Source: Globisporangium splendens (lineage: Eukaryota; Oomycota; Peronosporomycetes; Pythiales; Pythiaceae). Taken from it: a stretch of 64,000 nt of DNA. The stretch spans positions 124,001 to 188,000 of the forward strand of contig VFIW01000023.1 in the NCBI GenBank assembly GCA_006386115.1, read 5' to 3'. A program made the translations under genes and the position numbers. The number at the start of each line of letters is the position of its first letter. Position 1 is the first letter of the stretch. This document shows, piece after piece, positions 34,843 through 45,000 of the stretch. A model generated the notes under the pieces. The model was not told where the DNA came from, did not search any database, and was given only the letters and a program-made list of their open reading frames with translations.

Positions 34843-35966
34843 CGTACACGAGACTCAGCATCTCGAAGACGGCGTAGATGAGGATGTTGGTCACGACGCT
34901 GTGCAGTTTCTCCGTCGTCAAGTCCTTCATGTCCTGATAGTACTTGGGAGCTGGAACAGAATGACAATGTAGAGCGCGTAGCACACCGGCGCGACGGCCA
35001 CGACGTACTCGACGACAGCGAGATCCTCGCTCATGTGGAGCTGACGACTCGCCTCACTAACGATGCTTGCTGGGTCGACTCGGCTCTCCGAGACGCTCGG
35101 TGGCTCGGGGACAGCAGCAGGCTGAACAGGAACCACAGTTCTGCTTGAATGCGTCGAGTGACTCATGATTTGGCTGAATTTTGCCATAATGCTGGGCTTG
35201 TCGGCTCGAGTCAACGACTGCAGCCGGTTCAACTCCTTCTGGGACGCCATGGAGACGTGATATCGATCACTCTGCGCAAAGCACAACGTTTGCGGTGAGT
35301 TCAACCCCTGGGTCTTGTTCAGCAAGTCGAAGGCAAACGGCAGCAGGTTCGTCGAGTCGAAGCGATTGCTCTGATCGCGCGCATACTTGGTTCGGAGGAA
35401 GTTTGATTGCCTTGAGAGACGAACAATATGCGCGTAATTCTGTGCGAGGTCGACCGGAATGACGCCAAAGCCGACGAGAAGCGTGCCTCCAAGAATGCGA
35501 TACCTGTTAAAAGGAGTGGTGCCACGAGAGTTACAGGACCGCGAACCCTCGAGGTTGCTAGACCCAGACCCAAGCAGCGAAAGGTTAAGTTCCTCAACCA
35601 GCAGTTGTGTCGACTCGTCTTCAAGTACCAAGCCACGCCTCCGAGCGCGATGAATTGGATACAACAACGAGATGAATCGACGCCTTTCGTGCCAGTTTGT
35701 CGGTACTCGCGCACCACAAGGCGTGCAGTGTCGAATATCCAGCAAATAGACACATTCACAGAGAGCCTCGAGCGCCGAGTATGGACAGCATCCATGCTGG
35801 TGACGGATGAAGACGCAAGGTATTTTTCGAAATGCGAGACTCAAGGTCGCAATCAATACAGAAGATGGAGTGCAATGACACAAAGTGGGCTTCCTCAAAT
35901 CCTTTCATGGTCCATTTCCTCTTCGTTTAAAAATGCTATTTCATCCGCAAGAGCAAACTTGTCCAT
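34843..35966 (-). pseudogene. Broken multi-pass membrane protein gene, left copy
   Basis: The coding trace begins at MDKFALADEIAFL (35966) and runs toward 34843, where the arm stops, so the 3' part is missing. The frame changes several times: HFVSLHSIFCIDCDLESRI, then VSICWIFDTARLVVREYRQT and a hydrophobic VTLVAPLLLTGIAFLEARF, then VAVAPVCYALYIVILFQLP. It ends with KYYQDMKDLTTEKLHSVVTN and NILIYAVFEMLSLVY in another frame. The layout resembles a large oomycete family of multi-membrane-span proteins. The same lesions occur in the right copy, so decay came before duplication. Confidence 0.65.
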
Positions 35967-36093
35967 AAAAGCCTGTTGCTAATCACACACTCAATACGCC
36001 CTGCCGCTCGTCGTTTTTGTTGTTGAGACTTGGTTCACAAGCAAAAAGAGATGCAGAAAAGCGACGTGCGTTTATAAAAGAAGACCGTTTACA
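34843..36093. repeat. Left arm of a 1251-bp inverted repeat
   Basis: The reverse complement of this segment matches 45001-46251 base for base apart from nine substitutions and no indels. The edges are sharp: outside 36093/45001 and 34843/46251 the sequences diverge, with only a few scattered matches past the outer edge. The arms enclose 8.9 kb. Confidence 0.95.
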
Positions 36094-36218
36094 AATGCAG
36101 ACGACTTCCGATACAAAGCACGCGCCACATCTGATCGCAAAGCTCCCAAAAAACGACAAAGCGCATTCCCACTTGGCTGCAGTGCGGCTGCTGATCTCTC
36201 CGACGGAGGGAAAAGCGC

Positions 36219-36934
36219 TTACAGACCAAGCTTGGTGCGACGCCAGTGACGACGCTTAGCGTTGTACCTAGAGTGGAAATAACAAACAAACAAAAACAAC
36301 ATGAGCATGTGTTGCAATATTTCCTCATGCTCTGTTCTAATAAAGGAGGTTGCAGGGCACTTACTTGATGGTGTTACCAGTACGAAGACGAATCCATTGT
36401 GGGATCGGTCGGTTCTGCTTTTGCTTCTTGGCAAGGATTTGCTTGGTGCGGAAGGTCTTGTGGGAAGGCTGAAAATATACACATGATACATCTCGTCAGC
36501 ACGTCTATACTTCAGCACAACCGTTCCCTTGCGTGCTCCTAATCCGCCCCTCCGGCAAAAACGGTCGATCGGCTGCGTTGCCTCCTGCTGCTTTCATCCT
36601 GCTCCTCATCCGCCGTCATTCCCACCAGCGCAACCGCTCTAAACATCGTTGTGATGCATTCGGAGCAGCTTGCCGTCGTTGATAATGGGATCCACTAAAT
36701 AGCTGTCATTCTGCTGAAACGGACCGGTTCCTGCATGCTGAGCTGCCGTTCGTTCTCCGATAGTCGCGGGGATCGTGAGCAAATTTATCATCGTCGCTAA
36801 GCAGTTGGAAACGCTGCGCTGCTCGTTGACTGGAGGGCTGTGGATGGGGGCACGAGGAGGAGGAGCTGCAGGAGAGAACGCGGCACACGAGGGAGGGGGA
36901 TGCGGTCGCACATATTCAGAGCCCAACGCACCAT
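36219..36934 (-). CDS. RPL39: 60S ribosomal protein L39 (eL39)
   Basis: Exon 1 is the ATG alone (36932-36934, donor GTGCGT); exon 2 is 36365-36468 and exon 3 is 36219-36267; 51 aa, exactly the family length. It reads M then [50 protein letters not shown], nearly identical to eL39 across eukaryotes, which lines the exit tunnel of the large subunit. Intron 1 is 463 bp, unusually long here; intron 2 is 97 bp. The single-codon first exon was chosen because it is the only ATG followed by a good donor upstream of the TTTTCAG acceptor. Confidence 0.92.
36639..36926 (-). other. Open frame inside the first intron of RPL39
   Basis: A 95-codon frame on the same strand as the host gene, [14 protein letters not shown]... 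ending in [13 protein letters not shown]. The first half is Pro/Ala-rich and the second half looks protein-like ([19 protein letters not shown]). No family recognised. It could be chance in a G/C-rich intron or a small nested gene. Confidence 0.25.
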
Positions 36935-37831
36935 TTTCAACAGGAAGTGATTGCTTTAGTTGCCACTAATGAGGAAATTCGCTCTCGGCGCTGCTCGTGA
37001 GTGGCTCATACCCAGCGCTTACACCAGCCAGCCAATTCCGCACCAATAGTGGCCCCTCCCTAATATGAAGACAACACTTTTTACGAGATCGAGCTTTTTA
37101 CAAATGAGTAATTACGTGATCTTGCGAAGTGAACCCATGAAAGTGCAGTTTAGTGTGGCCCACCTAAAATCCCACGATTTTTAGCAGCGTTGATGACGAA
37201 AGAAACTGCGCAACTGGTGGATACATCATTCTCTGCAATTGCATATTCGTTCGTCTTGACTCGCATCGAGTCTGGTCAATTTGTACAGTCATGCGAATGA
37301 ATAGTTATCTCTGTATTCGCATATGTTCCCGTTTGGACGTCAATGGGACACTGTGATGATTTATGTGTCGTCCCTTCCACGTCTAATCATTTGTCGTCCA
37401 GCAGTGGAAAGCAATCAGACGCACGCAGAAGGAAAGCGGCGGCGCGTCAAGCGAAACACACGCAACCAAGTGACGCGTAGGCTTCCTCTGCATACGGCAG
37501 TGCGCCAGGTACGCTGTGTGTGTGTGTGTGTGTGTGGCTTTGTGATTTTGTGTGTGTGCGTGGGTGTGAGTTAAACTTGCGTGCGGAATGGACAATGCGG
37601 AATGCGTCCACGTGAGCTGGTAAATTCACCCGCAGATTGGAATGGCGCTTTGCGTTTGCTGTGCTTGGCACATGCCACCATGAATGCTATTTGCTCATTG
37701 TGAACCCACCTCATCTCTTTATTCTTTTCTCCTGTTGATGCTTTATCATTGATCATACAAGGTCTGAACAGGAACGCGCATTTTGTCCACTCTGCGGGGT
37801 CGTTGCAAGGAAATTATACAGTACGCACGAC
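36935..37831. promoter_or_regulatory. Divergent intergenic region between RPL39 and the GPCR-PIP kinase gene
   Basis: About 900 bases with no coding support. A TG microsatellite lies at about 37515-37560. It should hold both promoters. Confidence 0.4.
37515..37560. repeat. TG microsatellite
   Basis: An uninterrupted run of TG dinucleotides (about 37515-37536) followed by an imperfect extension, upstream of the GPCR-PIP kinase gene. Confidence 0.8.
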
Positions 37832-40800
37832 ATGGAGAGGCCGTCCGATGAACCTCCGCCCGAGAATCGGCGCCGCCTCGGCAGTGACGAGAGCGCCATG
37901 CATCCGCTCCACGCGTCGACGCTTTCGCTTGAAGACAGTACACAGAACCACCTGCGGACCAATAGCAATGGGAGCGGCAGTAGTGGTGCTGCACGGCCGC
38001 CCAGCATCATCATGATGCGCCAGAACTCGCTCTCGTCCTCTCAGGGACCCAGTACGACCACGAACAGCGCGATGAGCAAGCGGAACTTCTCCACTCGCAC
38101 CAAGAAGCCGCGACCGAACAGTGGCTCATCCGCTGCGAGCTCCAATTTCGATCCACGCGGGTCGGTGCTCTCGCGATTGTCATCCACGGCTGGCGCGAAC
38201 CTGCGCGATACGTTCTTTGGTGGTGCCACAAAGCGAAACGACCCGCTCGAGCTCTCAACGAATCAGGAGTTTGACTTGACCGTGATCGACGAGAGTGGCG
38301 GCATGGAGGAGAACATCGTGGGCCAGATCCTGTCGCCCGAAGCCGGCATCGGGTGCGGGCCGTGGAGCGGCGCCGGGTACTTGGTTGTGGGCATCGGAGT
38401 CGTGACCCTCGTGGTCTGCGCGACACTCGCGGTCTCGATCAAAAGGTTGGACGGCTACGACCTCGAACCGGGTCTCGTGTTTGGCTCGTTCCAGACTTTG
38501 ATGCTGTGCGCGATCGTATTTATCACGTACAACGGCGTGCAGTCGTTTCAAGCGCATCCAAATCCGCTGATTTTATACAAGTGCGTGATCGACATGATCC
38601 TGGCACTGCGGTTCCTGCTCGACCCATTGCTGCAGACGTGGAACGTGTACACGCGGGACGATCCCTCTTCGTGCAAGTACCTCTCGGGAGTGACGCAGTT
38701 TTTGTATTTGGCGAGCGACAGCTGGTACTTTGCACTCATCGTTGACCTGTACACGTCGCTCACGAACCCGTTCACAAGTGTCAAGGCCGATCGCACCAAG
38801 TACAAGATCGCGATCTATGCAGTGAGCGCGTTTTCGGGAGTCATGACGGCCGCGATCCCCAAATTGCACGGGATCTCTGATGGGTCATACTGCTGGACCG
38901 ATCGTGGCGGTGAAAATGGCGAACGCAATTTTTGGAAGCTAAACACTGCCAACTGGCTGCTGTTTTACGCGTGGATGATCGTGTATTACCTCTCGGGCAT
39001 CGCGGTGCTCGTGTTTGGCGCCAAGAGACTGCGGTCGGGGCTTCGCGACACGCTGCAGACGCGACGTGACATGCTTCGCAACGGCGCGATCAGTATCATG
39101 AGTTTCACAGCGTACTGGACAATTGTGTTTACGTGGTACGCCGTGTCATTCCACACGCGCACACGCTACGAGGACAAGACCAGCCGCAAGATTAAGCCGA
39201 GCAAGATCTTTAACGCGTTCTCGTACTCGCTCACAGGTCGCGGTGCCGTAGACTACTTTGTCTGGTTCATGCTCAACCGGCCGTCCCTCATGAAGGCCAA
39301 CTGGCTCCGGTTCTCGACCGAGTCGGCCGACAAGAAGTTTAGCGCGCAGCTCAACACGGCGCTGCAGCACGAGCTCATCTACTTCACGATCGAGGGCATG
39401 ACACGCGCGCTGCAGATGGCCGACGACGAGCTCCTCTATTCACGGGACCGGTCGCCGACCCAGGAGCTCGTGCTTGGGGGTAACGATGATGATGAGCGCT
39501 ATCGTCAGTCGTCGAACCCACCAGTGCTGGGCGATACGCGTGAAAGTCAGCAATCAGCGGCATCAGCAGCATCAGCAGCAACGGGGATAAGTCTCCAGGA
39601 CTTAGGCACAGACTCGAGCAAAAAGAAGAGCAACAGGAAGTACACGAACGACGAAGGCGCAACATTTGAGATCCCGCAGCGAACGATGAGTCCGACAGCC
39701 AAGTCAGGAAAGAACATCAAGAACCCAAGCGCACCCGCGTCTCCTGCATTGCGATCACCAGCGAGAGCGGCATCAAAGTCGTCGTACAACCACATTCGCT
39801 TCACGCCGTACCAGCCTGAGGCGTTTGCGGAGTTGCGATCAGCGTACGGGATCACGGCGCAAGACTTTGTCAAGTCGTTCGAGACGAGCACGAAGCCGAA
39901 CATCAGCGAGGGCGCGAGCGGTGCGTTCATGTTTTTCAGCGGCGACAAGCGGTTCATCGTCAAGAGTATGGCTGAGGCTGAGTGCCGCTTCCTGTGCGAG
40001 ATCGCCGAGGACTACGTCGAGTACCTGGTGACACACCCGTCGTCGCTGATCACCAAATTCTTTGGCTGCTTCAAGATCACGCTGTACGAGAAGAAGTTCT
40101 ACTTTGTCGTGATGGAGAACCTGTTTGACGTCGCAGAGCAGGGCGTGCAGATCCACCACCGGTTCGATATCAAAGGCTCGTGGGTGAACCGAAGCTACAA
40201 GCGGCCGCGGAAGGGTGCCAAGGTCAAGTGCCGCCATTGCTCGATGCAGTTCAAGTACGGCGCCAAGAAAGCGTTGCTGCAGTGTCCGAATGTCGTCGGT
40301 CTCCATGAGCCCAATGTTGTGCTGAAGGACAATGATCTGCGTACGCGCATGCGGATCGGGCGACAAGCCGGGAAGGAGTTGTACGAGCTCTTGCGGGACG
40401 ATTCGCTGTTCCTGTGCTCTCTCGGCATCATGGACTACAGTCTGCTGCTTGGTGTCGTGGACATTGAGTTCATGGTCGATCAGCCCACGGGAAACAACAC
40501 GACTGGGCGGCGTAATACCGCCACGAGCAACCCGGACGGCAAGAACGAGAGCTTCATGACATCGGCCTCGTCGAGCAGCAAGGATGATGGCTTGGATGTT
40601 GGCAGTGCCAACCCACTGAGCAGTTTGGCGCGTGGCAACGACGACCGCGCGCGGATCGACAGCACCGACAACCCCTTGAGCCACAGTGTGCGCTCACTCG
40701 CTGACCACGCGCCCCCACCACGTGCCAAGAAGACGATGCGTCGCAGTAAGCGGATCTTCGGTCCCGGGTACTACTACGTCGGCGTCATTGACATCCTGCA

Positions 40801-41356
40801 GACGTGGACGCTGCAGAAGAAGCTGGAGCGGTTTTGGAAAGTGCAGGTCCAGCGCTGCGATGCCGACGGTCTCTCGGCGATCGACCCTGTGCAGTACCAG
40901 AAGCGCTTTGAAGCCAAGCTCCGCGAGATTATTGCATTGCCAAAGGAGTACGTCGCGGCGCTCGGAAAGCGCAGGTTCACTGCGCACAGCTTTGTAATGG
41001 GCGAGAGTCACCGCGGCACAGCATCGCGGTTCATTGTGTCACGCGAGGCAGCCAGTAGTATGCTCGACCGAGGAGGTGCAGGCACAATGTATGGCGATGA
41101 GACCAAGTACGGCGATGACAATGACGACGACATGGAGATCGGCGGCGGCCGCAGCGCGCCGCAAATGGATGTCGCGGAGCTCGAGTCGTCGGCGACGTCG
41201 CACACGAACAGCGCGGGCGATGATCTGGAAGACCTGGAGCAGGCGAACCGCAACCCCGAGCCGATCCTGCTGCACTTCAGCCAGATGCTCGTGGGCTCGT
41301 CCCAGCGCAGCAACCTCACGACTCTCTCGTCCGCGCACGGAAGAGACACGGCGTGA
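37832..41356 (+). CDS. GPCR-phosphatidylinositol phosphate kinase fusion (GPCR-PIPK, GK family)
   Basis: Single exon, 1174 aa, start MERPSDEPPPENRRR. After a Ser-rich cytosolic tail there are seven hydrophobic segments between about residues 180 and 485 (first GYLVVGIGVVTLVVCATLAV; near the last GRGAVDYFVWFMLNRP). A long linker follows, then a type I/II PIP-kinase catalytic domain from about 660 to 1050: RFIVKSM (ATP lysine), FDIKGSW (about 777), GIMDYSLLLGVVD (about 866, catalytic MDYSLL), GYYYVGVIDILQTW (about 984, DFG-like ID), then the specificity loop. The domain is split by a roughly 90-residue low-complexity insert, as is common in PIPKs. These fusions are known from oomycetes and a few other protists; some Phytophthora members affect zoospore behaviour and development. 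The natural ligand and which phosphoinositide is made are unknown. Confidence 0.94.
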   Translation: MERPSDEPPPENRRRLGSDESAMHPLHASTLSLEDSTQNHLRTNSNGSGSSGAARPPSIIMMRQNSLSSSQGPSTTTNSAMSKRNFSTRTKKPRPNSGSSAASSNFDPRGSVLSRLSSTAGANLRDTFFGGATKRNDPLELSTNQEFDLTVIDESGGMEENIVGQILSPEAGIGCGPWSGAGYLVVGIGVVTLVVCATLAVSIKRLDGYDLEPGLVFGSFQTLMLCAIVFITYNGVQSFQAHPNPLILYKCVIDMILALRFLLDPLLQTWNVYTRDDPSSCKYLSGVTQFLYLASDSWYFALIVDLYTSLTNPFTSVKADRTKYKIAIYAVSAFSGVMTAAIPKLHGISDGSYCWTDRGGENGERNFWKLNTANWLLFYAWMIVYYLSGIAVLVFGAKRLRSGLRDTLQTRRDMLRNGAISIMSFTAYWTIVFTWYAVSFHTRTRYEDKTSRKIKPSKIFNAFSYSLTGRGAVDYFVWFMLNRPSLMKANWLRFSTESADKKFSAQLNTALQHELIYFTIEGMTRALQMADDELLYSRDRSPTQELVLGGNDDDERYRQSSNPPVLGDTRESQQSAASAASAATGISLQDLGTDSSKKKSNRKYTNDEGATFEIPQRTMSPTAKSGKNIKNPSAPASPALRSPARAASKSSYNHIRFTPYQPEAFAELRSAYGITAQDFVKSFETSTKPNISEGASGAFMFFSGDKRFIVKSMAEAECRFLCEIAEDYVEYLVTHPSSLITKFFGCFKITLYEKKFYFVVMENLFDVAEQGVQIHHRFDIKGSWVNRSYKRPRKGAKVKCRHCSMQFKYGAKKALLQCPNVVGLHEPNVVLKDNDLRTRMRIGRQAGKELYELLRDDSLFLCSLGIMDYSLLLGVVDIEFMVDQPTGNNTTGRRNTATSNPDGKNESFMTSASSSSKDDGLDVGSANPLSSLARGNDDRARIDSTDNPLSHSVRSLADHAPPPRAKKTMRRSKRIFGPGYYYVGVIDILQTWTLQKKLERFWKVQVQRCDADGLSAIDPVQYQKRFEAKLREIIALPKEYVAALGKRRFTAHSFVMGESHRGTASRFIVSREAASSMLDRGGAGTMYGDETKYGDDNDDDMEIGGGRSAPQMDVAELESSATSHTNSAGDDLEDLEQANRNPEPILLHFSQMLVGSSQRSNLTTLSSAHGRDTA

Positions 41357-43531
41357 GGATCCTACTAATGTCGTCGCGTAGCTGCTCCTGCAGAAGTGAG
41401 CAGCTGCAGCAAAATGGAAGTGGTGCACAATGGCACATGCAAGACGAGGGAGGTGACAGAGATACACAATGGGTGGGGAATCGATAGTGAAAGGCTACAG
41501 GGGCTGTCAATTTGGCCAACTAGCGAGTAGCACACATAAGAATACGCATAAATATGAATATATGAAACACACGCATGGCATTTTTGCATCAGAGTTGCTG
41601 GGTTCACTTTGAGTTGCCAACTCGGATGGACACATTTTGTGGATCTGGTGAAACAGCACTGTGTTTTCTCTTTGACTTTATAATTATTATTGGATGAGAC
41701 TTCCAGAGCGCCAGCGTGATGTCATGCCAGATGGTGGATGAGAGTCACAAGTTTTTATGGGCAAAAGGTGTTCGAGCCTCGTCAAGTCTGTAATTTGTTG
41801 CGGACATTTTCAAGCAGCAAACGGATGCGGTGGAGGTTTCTTTGACTCGTCCTTCGTTAGCAACAGCCTCGTGGACAGTGCACGACTATCGTGGATAGAT
41901 AGGCCATCAGTCTTAAGCATGGTTTAACAACGACATATTTGATGTGTGTTGCGTGTACATACGCTCTCTTGTGAAGTGGTGTTTGCATGGAGCTCACAGC
42001 AGCTTTGTGCTGCAGAATATAAAGAATGCGCTGAGAGTCTCAGTAGGGTTCTACGGCAGTCATTTTCACGGAGCACCGTGTTCGACCGAAAACGTATCTT
42101 GGTGCTTACAGTGTCAGCTGCCATTTCTTCAGCCGAGGTTTCTCCTGATCTGACAAAAGGCATATTATCTCTTGCGTGTGTTCGTTGGCTCAATGCGTAT
42201 TGTCACCCAACATAATACGTATCATGTCGACAGCGAACACGGCGGCACACTGCTTTACTGAGTCTTTGTAAGACGCGACCAATTGCACTGGCAGTTTGCT
42301 GAGACGGAGGTCGCACATCCAAAAACTCAGTTTGCTTGATGAAAACGGTGAGAAACCTGGTCTGCAACAATTGGTGCGTTTGCATGCACGTGCCAGCATT
42401 CTGCTTCGAGACACAGGCAAATCAACAAGAAATATAGAAAAGGAGAACATTCGCGCAAAGAGCTGGAGTGCGCTTGTTTGCAGATAATAATCTTAGTCTG
42501 GAGATATGGATGTGAATAAGTGCATGTGACAGTCGTTATACTTCAAACAAAAGGAGAAGACAATAAAAGCAGCAGAAAGCAAGCAAGCAGGCAAGAAATG
42601 CAATATGTGCACGGAGAAAATTCACGCAACATCCGGTATCACTTCGTGTCCACCACTCTCCCTAAAATTATGTGTGAAGCCTAACCCTTGTTTAATCATG
42701 CTTTGCTTCAAGCAAGCTGCTTGCTTCCTGCTTTTTTTGTCAAAAGCAAGTCGCGTCCTCCATTCTTTCTAGATTTATTGAAAAGCTGTTCCTCGCGTCT
42801 TGTCCAATCAGACATTTCCATGCAAACTTCCTTTGCATTCGTGTCCACTATTGTCTCAAACTTTATTCAGTCCCTACCCCTTTGCGTTCCTTGCTGTCCA
42901 ATGGCCAGCAGTCTCCACACAAATGAAAATCCATCTGGGAACCCGATTGCTTGCGAGTTTGTCGTATGTTCGCCACTTGTGCACACATTTCATCCGTTTG
43001 ATCGGTCGAGCTTGCGCATGTGGACATGCGCGTGTGACCCTGACGTCTTCGTGCATTTTATTCTTGTTTTTTGTATGCAAGCATGCCACCAACAAATATA
43101 AAAACGCAAGCCAAGAAAAAAACAGAAAACAAAAAGAAATCACGAACAAAAAAAAGGGCAGACTCTCCAATGAAAAAAGCCCCACAGTGCACCGCCTGCC
43201 GCCATTCTACACAGAGACAGCACGTGAGTGCCTGCCTCTGTTCAAACCTTCTTTCATAACGGAACTGCTCCTGTATTTCCGCAACCGCGTCAAAAGAGAA
43301 AGGAGAAAGCAAGCGGATAAAGAACACAAACTCCAGTCGAAAGTGTTGAATCCGACAACAACCAAGGCGTCGCTCGACACACCTCGACACACAAACCCGC
43401 AAACGCCAAGCCTGCAAGTCGGCAATCGGCAAGAAACGTACAGTAACCCTGCTTGTCGAAAAGCGTAACCCTCTCTCCTAGCAACTCTGGCGCCATCCCA
43501 ACTCCATCGGGGCTGGAAAAGCGCGCGGCCC
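41357..43531. other. 2.2-kb intergenic region
   Basis: No coding exon, repeat or RNA gene supported. The longest frame (42800-43468, plus) is low-complexity and reaches the A-rich tract at 43100-43160. It holds the 3' flank of the GPCR-PIP kinase and the promoter of the next gene. Confidence 0.45.
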
Positions 43532-44743
43532 ATGGTGCTGCACCACGCGCGCTACGACGACGCGCCCATGGCGGACGCCATCCCCATCCTGTCCATGGAC
43601 GGCGAGTGCCACGTGCACGGCGAGATGGGCGACGACCCGATCCTGGCGGACCCGTTGGTGTACGACAGCAGCCGCAGTCAGCGCCGCCATCATCACGCGC
43701 CGCCGCCGCTGTTCCCGCGGCGCAAGCGGCCGCACACCGGCAACAGCAAGAGCTCCAGCGTGTCCAGTAGCAACGCAGCGCTGTTTGTTAGCGCCGGCCC
43801 GACGCGACGACGAGGCTCGAGCGTGCCCTGCGACCTGCGCACGCGCGACGACGAGCAGCAGCATTTCCCCGTGGAGACCCGCGCACGCGCTGGTTCGGCA
43901 GGACCCCCGCATGTCCGTGGCAGTGGTCATTTGAAGGAAAATGAGGATGGACGACCGATTTCGAGACGACGTGCGATGAGCGGACTGTTAAAGCCTTTCC
44001 GACGTCGGAAGGAAGCGGAGCTGGCTGCCAGTCTCCATAATGCAGCGGCGCATCGACCGAAGCGCAGGGTGACGTTCAAGACGACGCTGCACGCGGATGT
44101 GATGCCGAGCCCCTGGGGCTACCAGGCGAGCTACGACGAGCTGCTGTTCAGCGTCGGCGGGTTGTACCAGACGCTGTCGTACCTGCATGACCCCATAGAG
44201 ACCGAGGATTCGACGGACAAGGACCACAGCCATCACAGCAGCAACGAGGCGCCGCCTGAGCGGTCGATGCTGCTCATGATCGCCGAGTTTCTGTATCGCT
44301 CGGGCGTGTACCTCGGCTACGTGACGGAGGAGGGCGACGACTGCAAGCCGTGGATCCCGGGCTTCCGCGAGTCGAAGCGCTTCTCGATCAACGACGTCAA
44401 GCGCTGGCGCCGCCTCGCGCACCACGACTGGGAGAAAGAGGAGCGCGAGTTCGCCAAGCATGCGGCTCACGTGCGGCAGCTGGAGACCAAGAGCAAGGAG
44501 AAGAGCGGCGGGCTGCGCGCGACCGTGAGCCACTGGATCCACCGGCGACGGCGCCACTCGGCACCCGCGAAGCTCGCGTCGACCACGCTGCCGTTCCCGC
44601 CGCCTGTCCCCAAGACCCGCGATCTGTCGCTGCTCGTGACCATCGCCAACTCGTGCGTCTCGTGCGGCGCGTTCCAGTTCACGGCCAAGGACATCCTGCA
44701 GCTCTGCAACGTGGACATTGAGACCAAGTTGGCGAATATGTAA
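43532..44743 (+). CDS. Uncharacterised lineage-specific family protein (member 2)
   Basis: Intronless, 403 aa, start MVLHHARYDDAPM. It shares ordered segments with the 649-aa protein at 29615-31564: YDELLFSVGG, RSMLLMIAEFL, FSINDVKRWRRLAHHDWEKE and, at the C-terminus, LSLLVTIANSCVSCGAFQFT. The WRRLAxHDW motif is the strongest link. The N-terminal third is Arg/Ser-rich with several basic patches (SRRRAMSG, FRRRKE). No TM segment or known domain. It lies inside the inverted-repeat interval, 250 bases from the right arm. Confidence 0.82.
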   Translation: MVLHHARYDDAPMADAIPILSMDGECHVHGEMGDDPILADPLVYDSSRSQRRHHHAPPPLFPRRKRPHTGNSKSSSVSSSNAALFVSAGPTRRRGSSVPCDLRTRDDEQQHFPVETRARAGSAGPPHVRGSGHLKENEDGRPISRRRAMSGLLKPFRRRKEAELAASLHNAAAHRPKRRVTFKTTLHADVMPSPWGYQASYDELLFSVGGLYQTLSYLHDPIETEDSTDKDHSHHSSNEAPPERSMLLMIAEFLYRSGVYLGYVTEEGDDCKPWIPGFRESKRFSINDVKRWRRLAHHDWEKEEREFAKHAAHVRQLETKSKEKSGGLRATVSHWIHRRRRHSAPAKLASTTLPFPPPVPKTRDLSLLVTIANSCVSCGAFQFTAKDILQLCNVDIETKLANM

Positions 44744-45000
44744 AGAGCTGCGTGTTTTGCAGCAAAGCTGAGGCTGTCAGTAGACTATAAAAGTATGTGT
44801 GAAGCGTAAATGCTCATGTTTGATAGAAAAACGTGAGCGAGTAGAGAGACAAAGCGGTATAAACTTGAAAAAGTGTGTGTGGATGAAGTATGAACGCAAT
44901 GCAGACTGCGGGAAAAGTGGCAAATGGCAAATGCTCTATTTCGCCTTTTGTTGTACTTGGATTTTTGTGCGGAAGGTGGTGGCGAATAATGTGCACCTTA

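Noticed and set aside
42800..43468. 222-codon plus-strand frame
   Set aside because: Low-complexity and A-rich second half; base composition of intergenic DNA.
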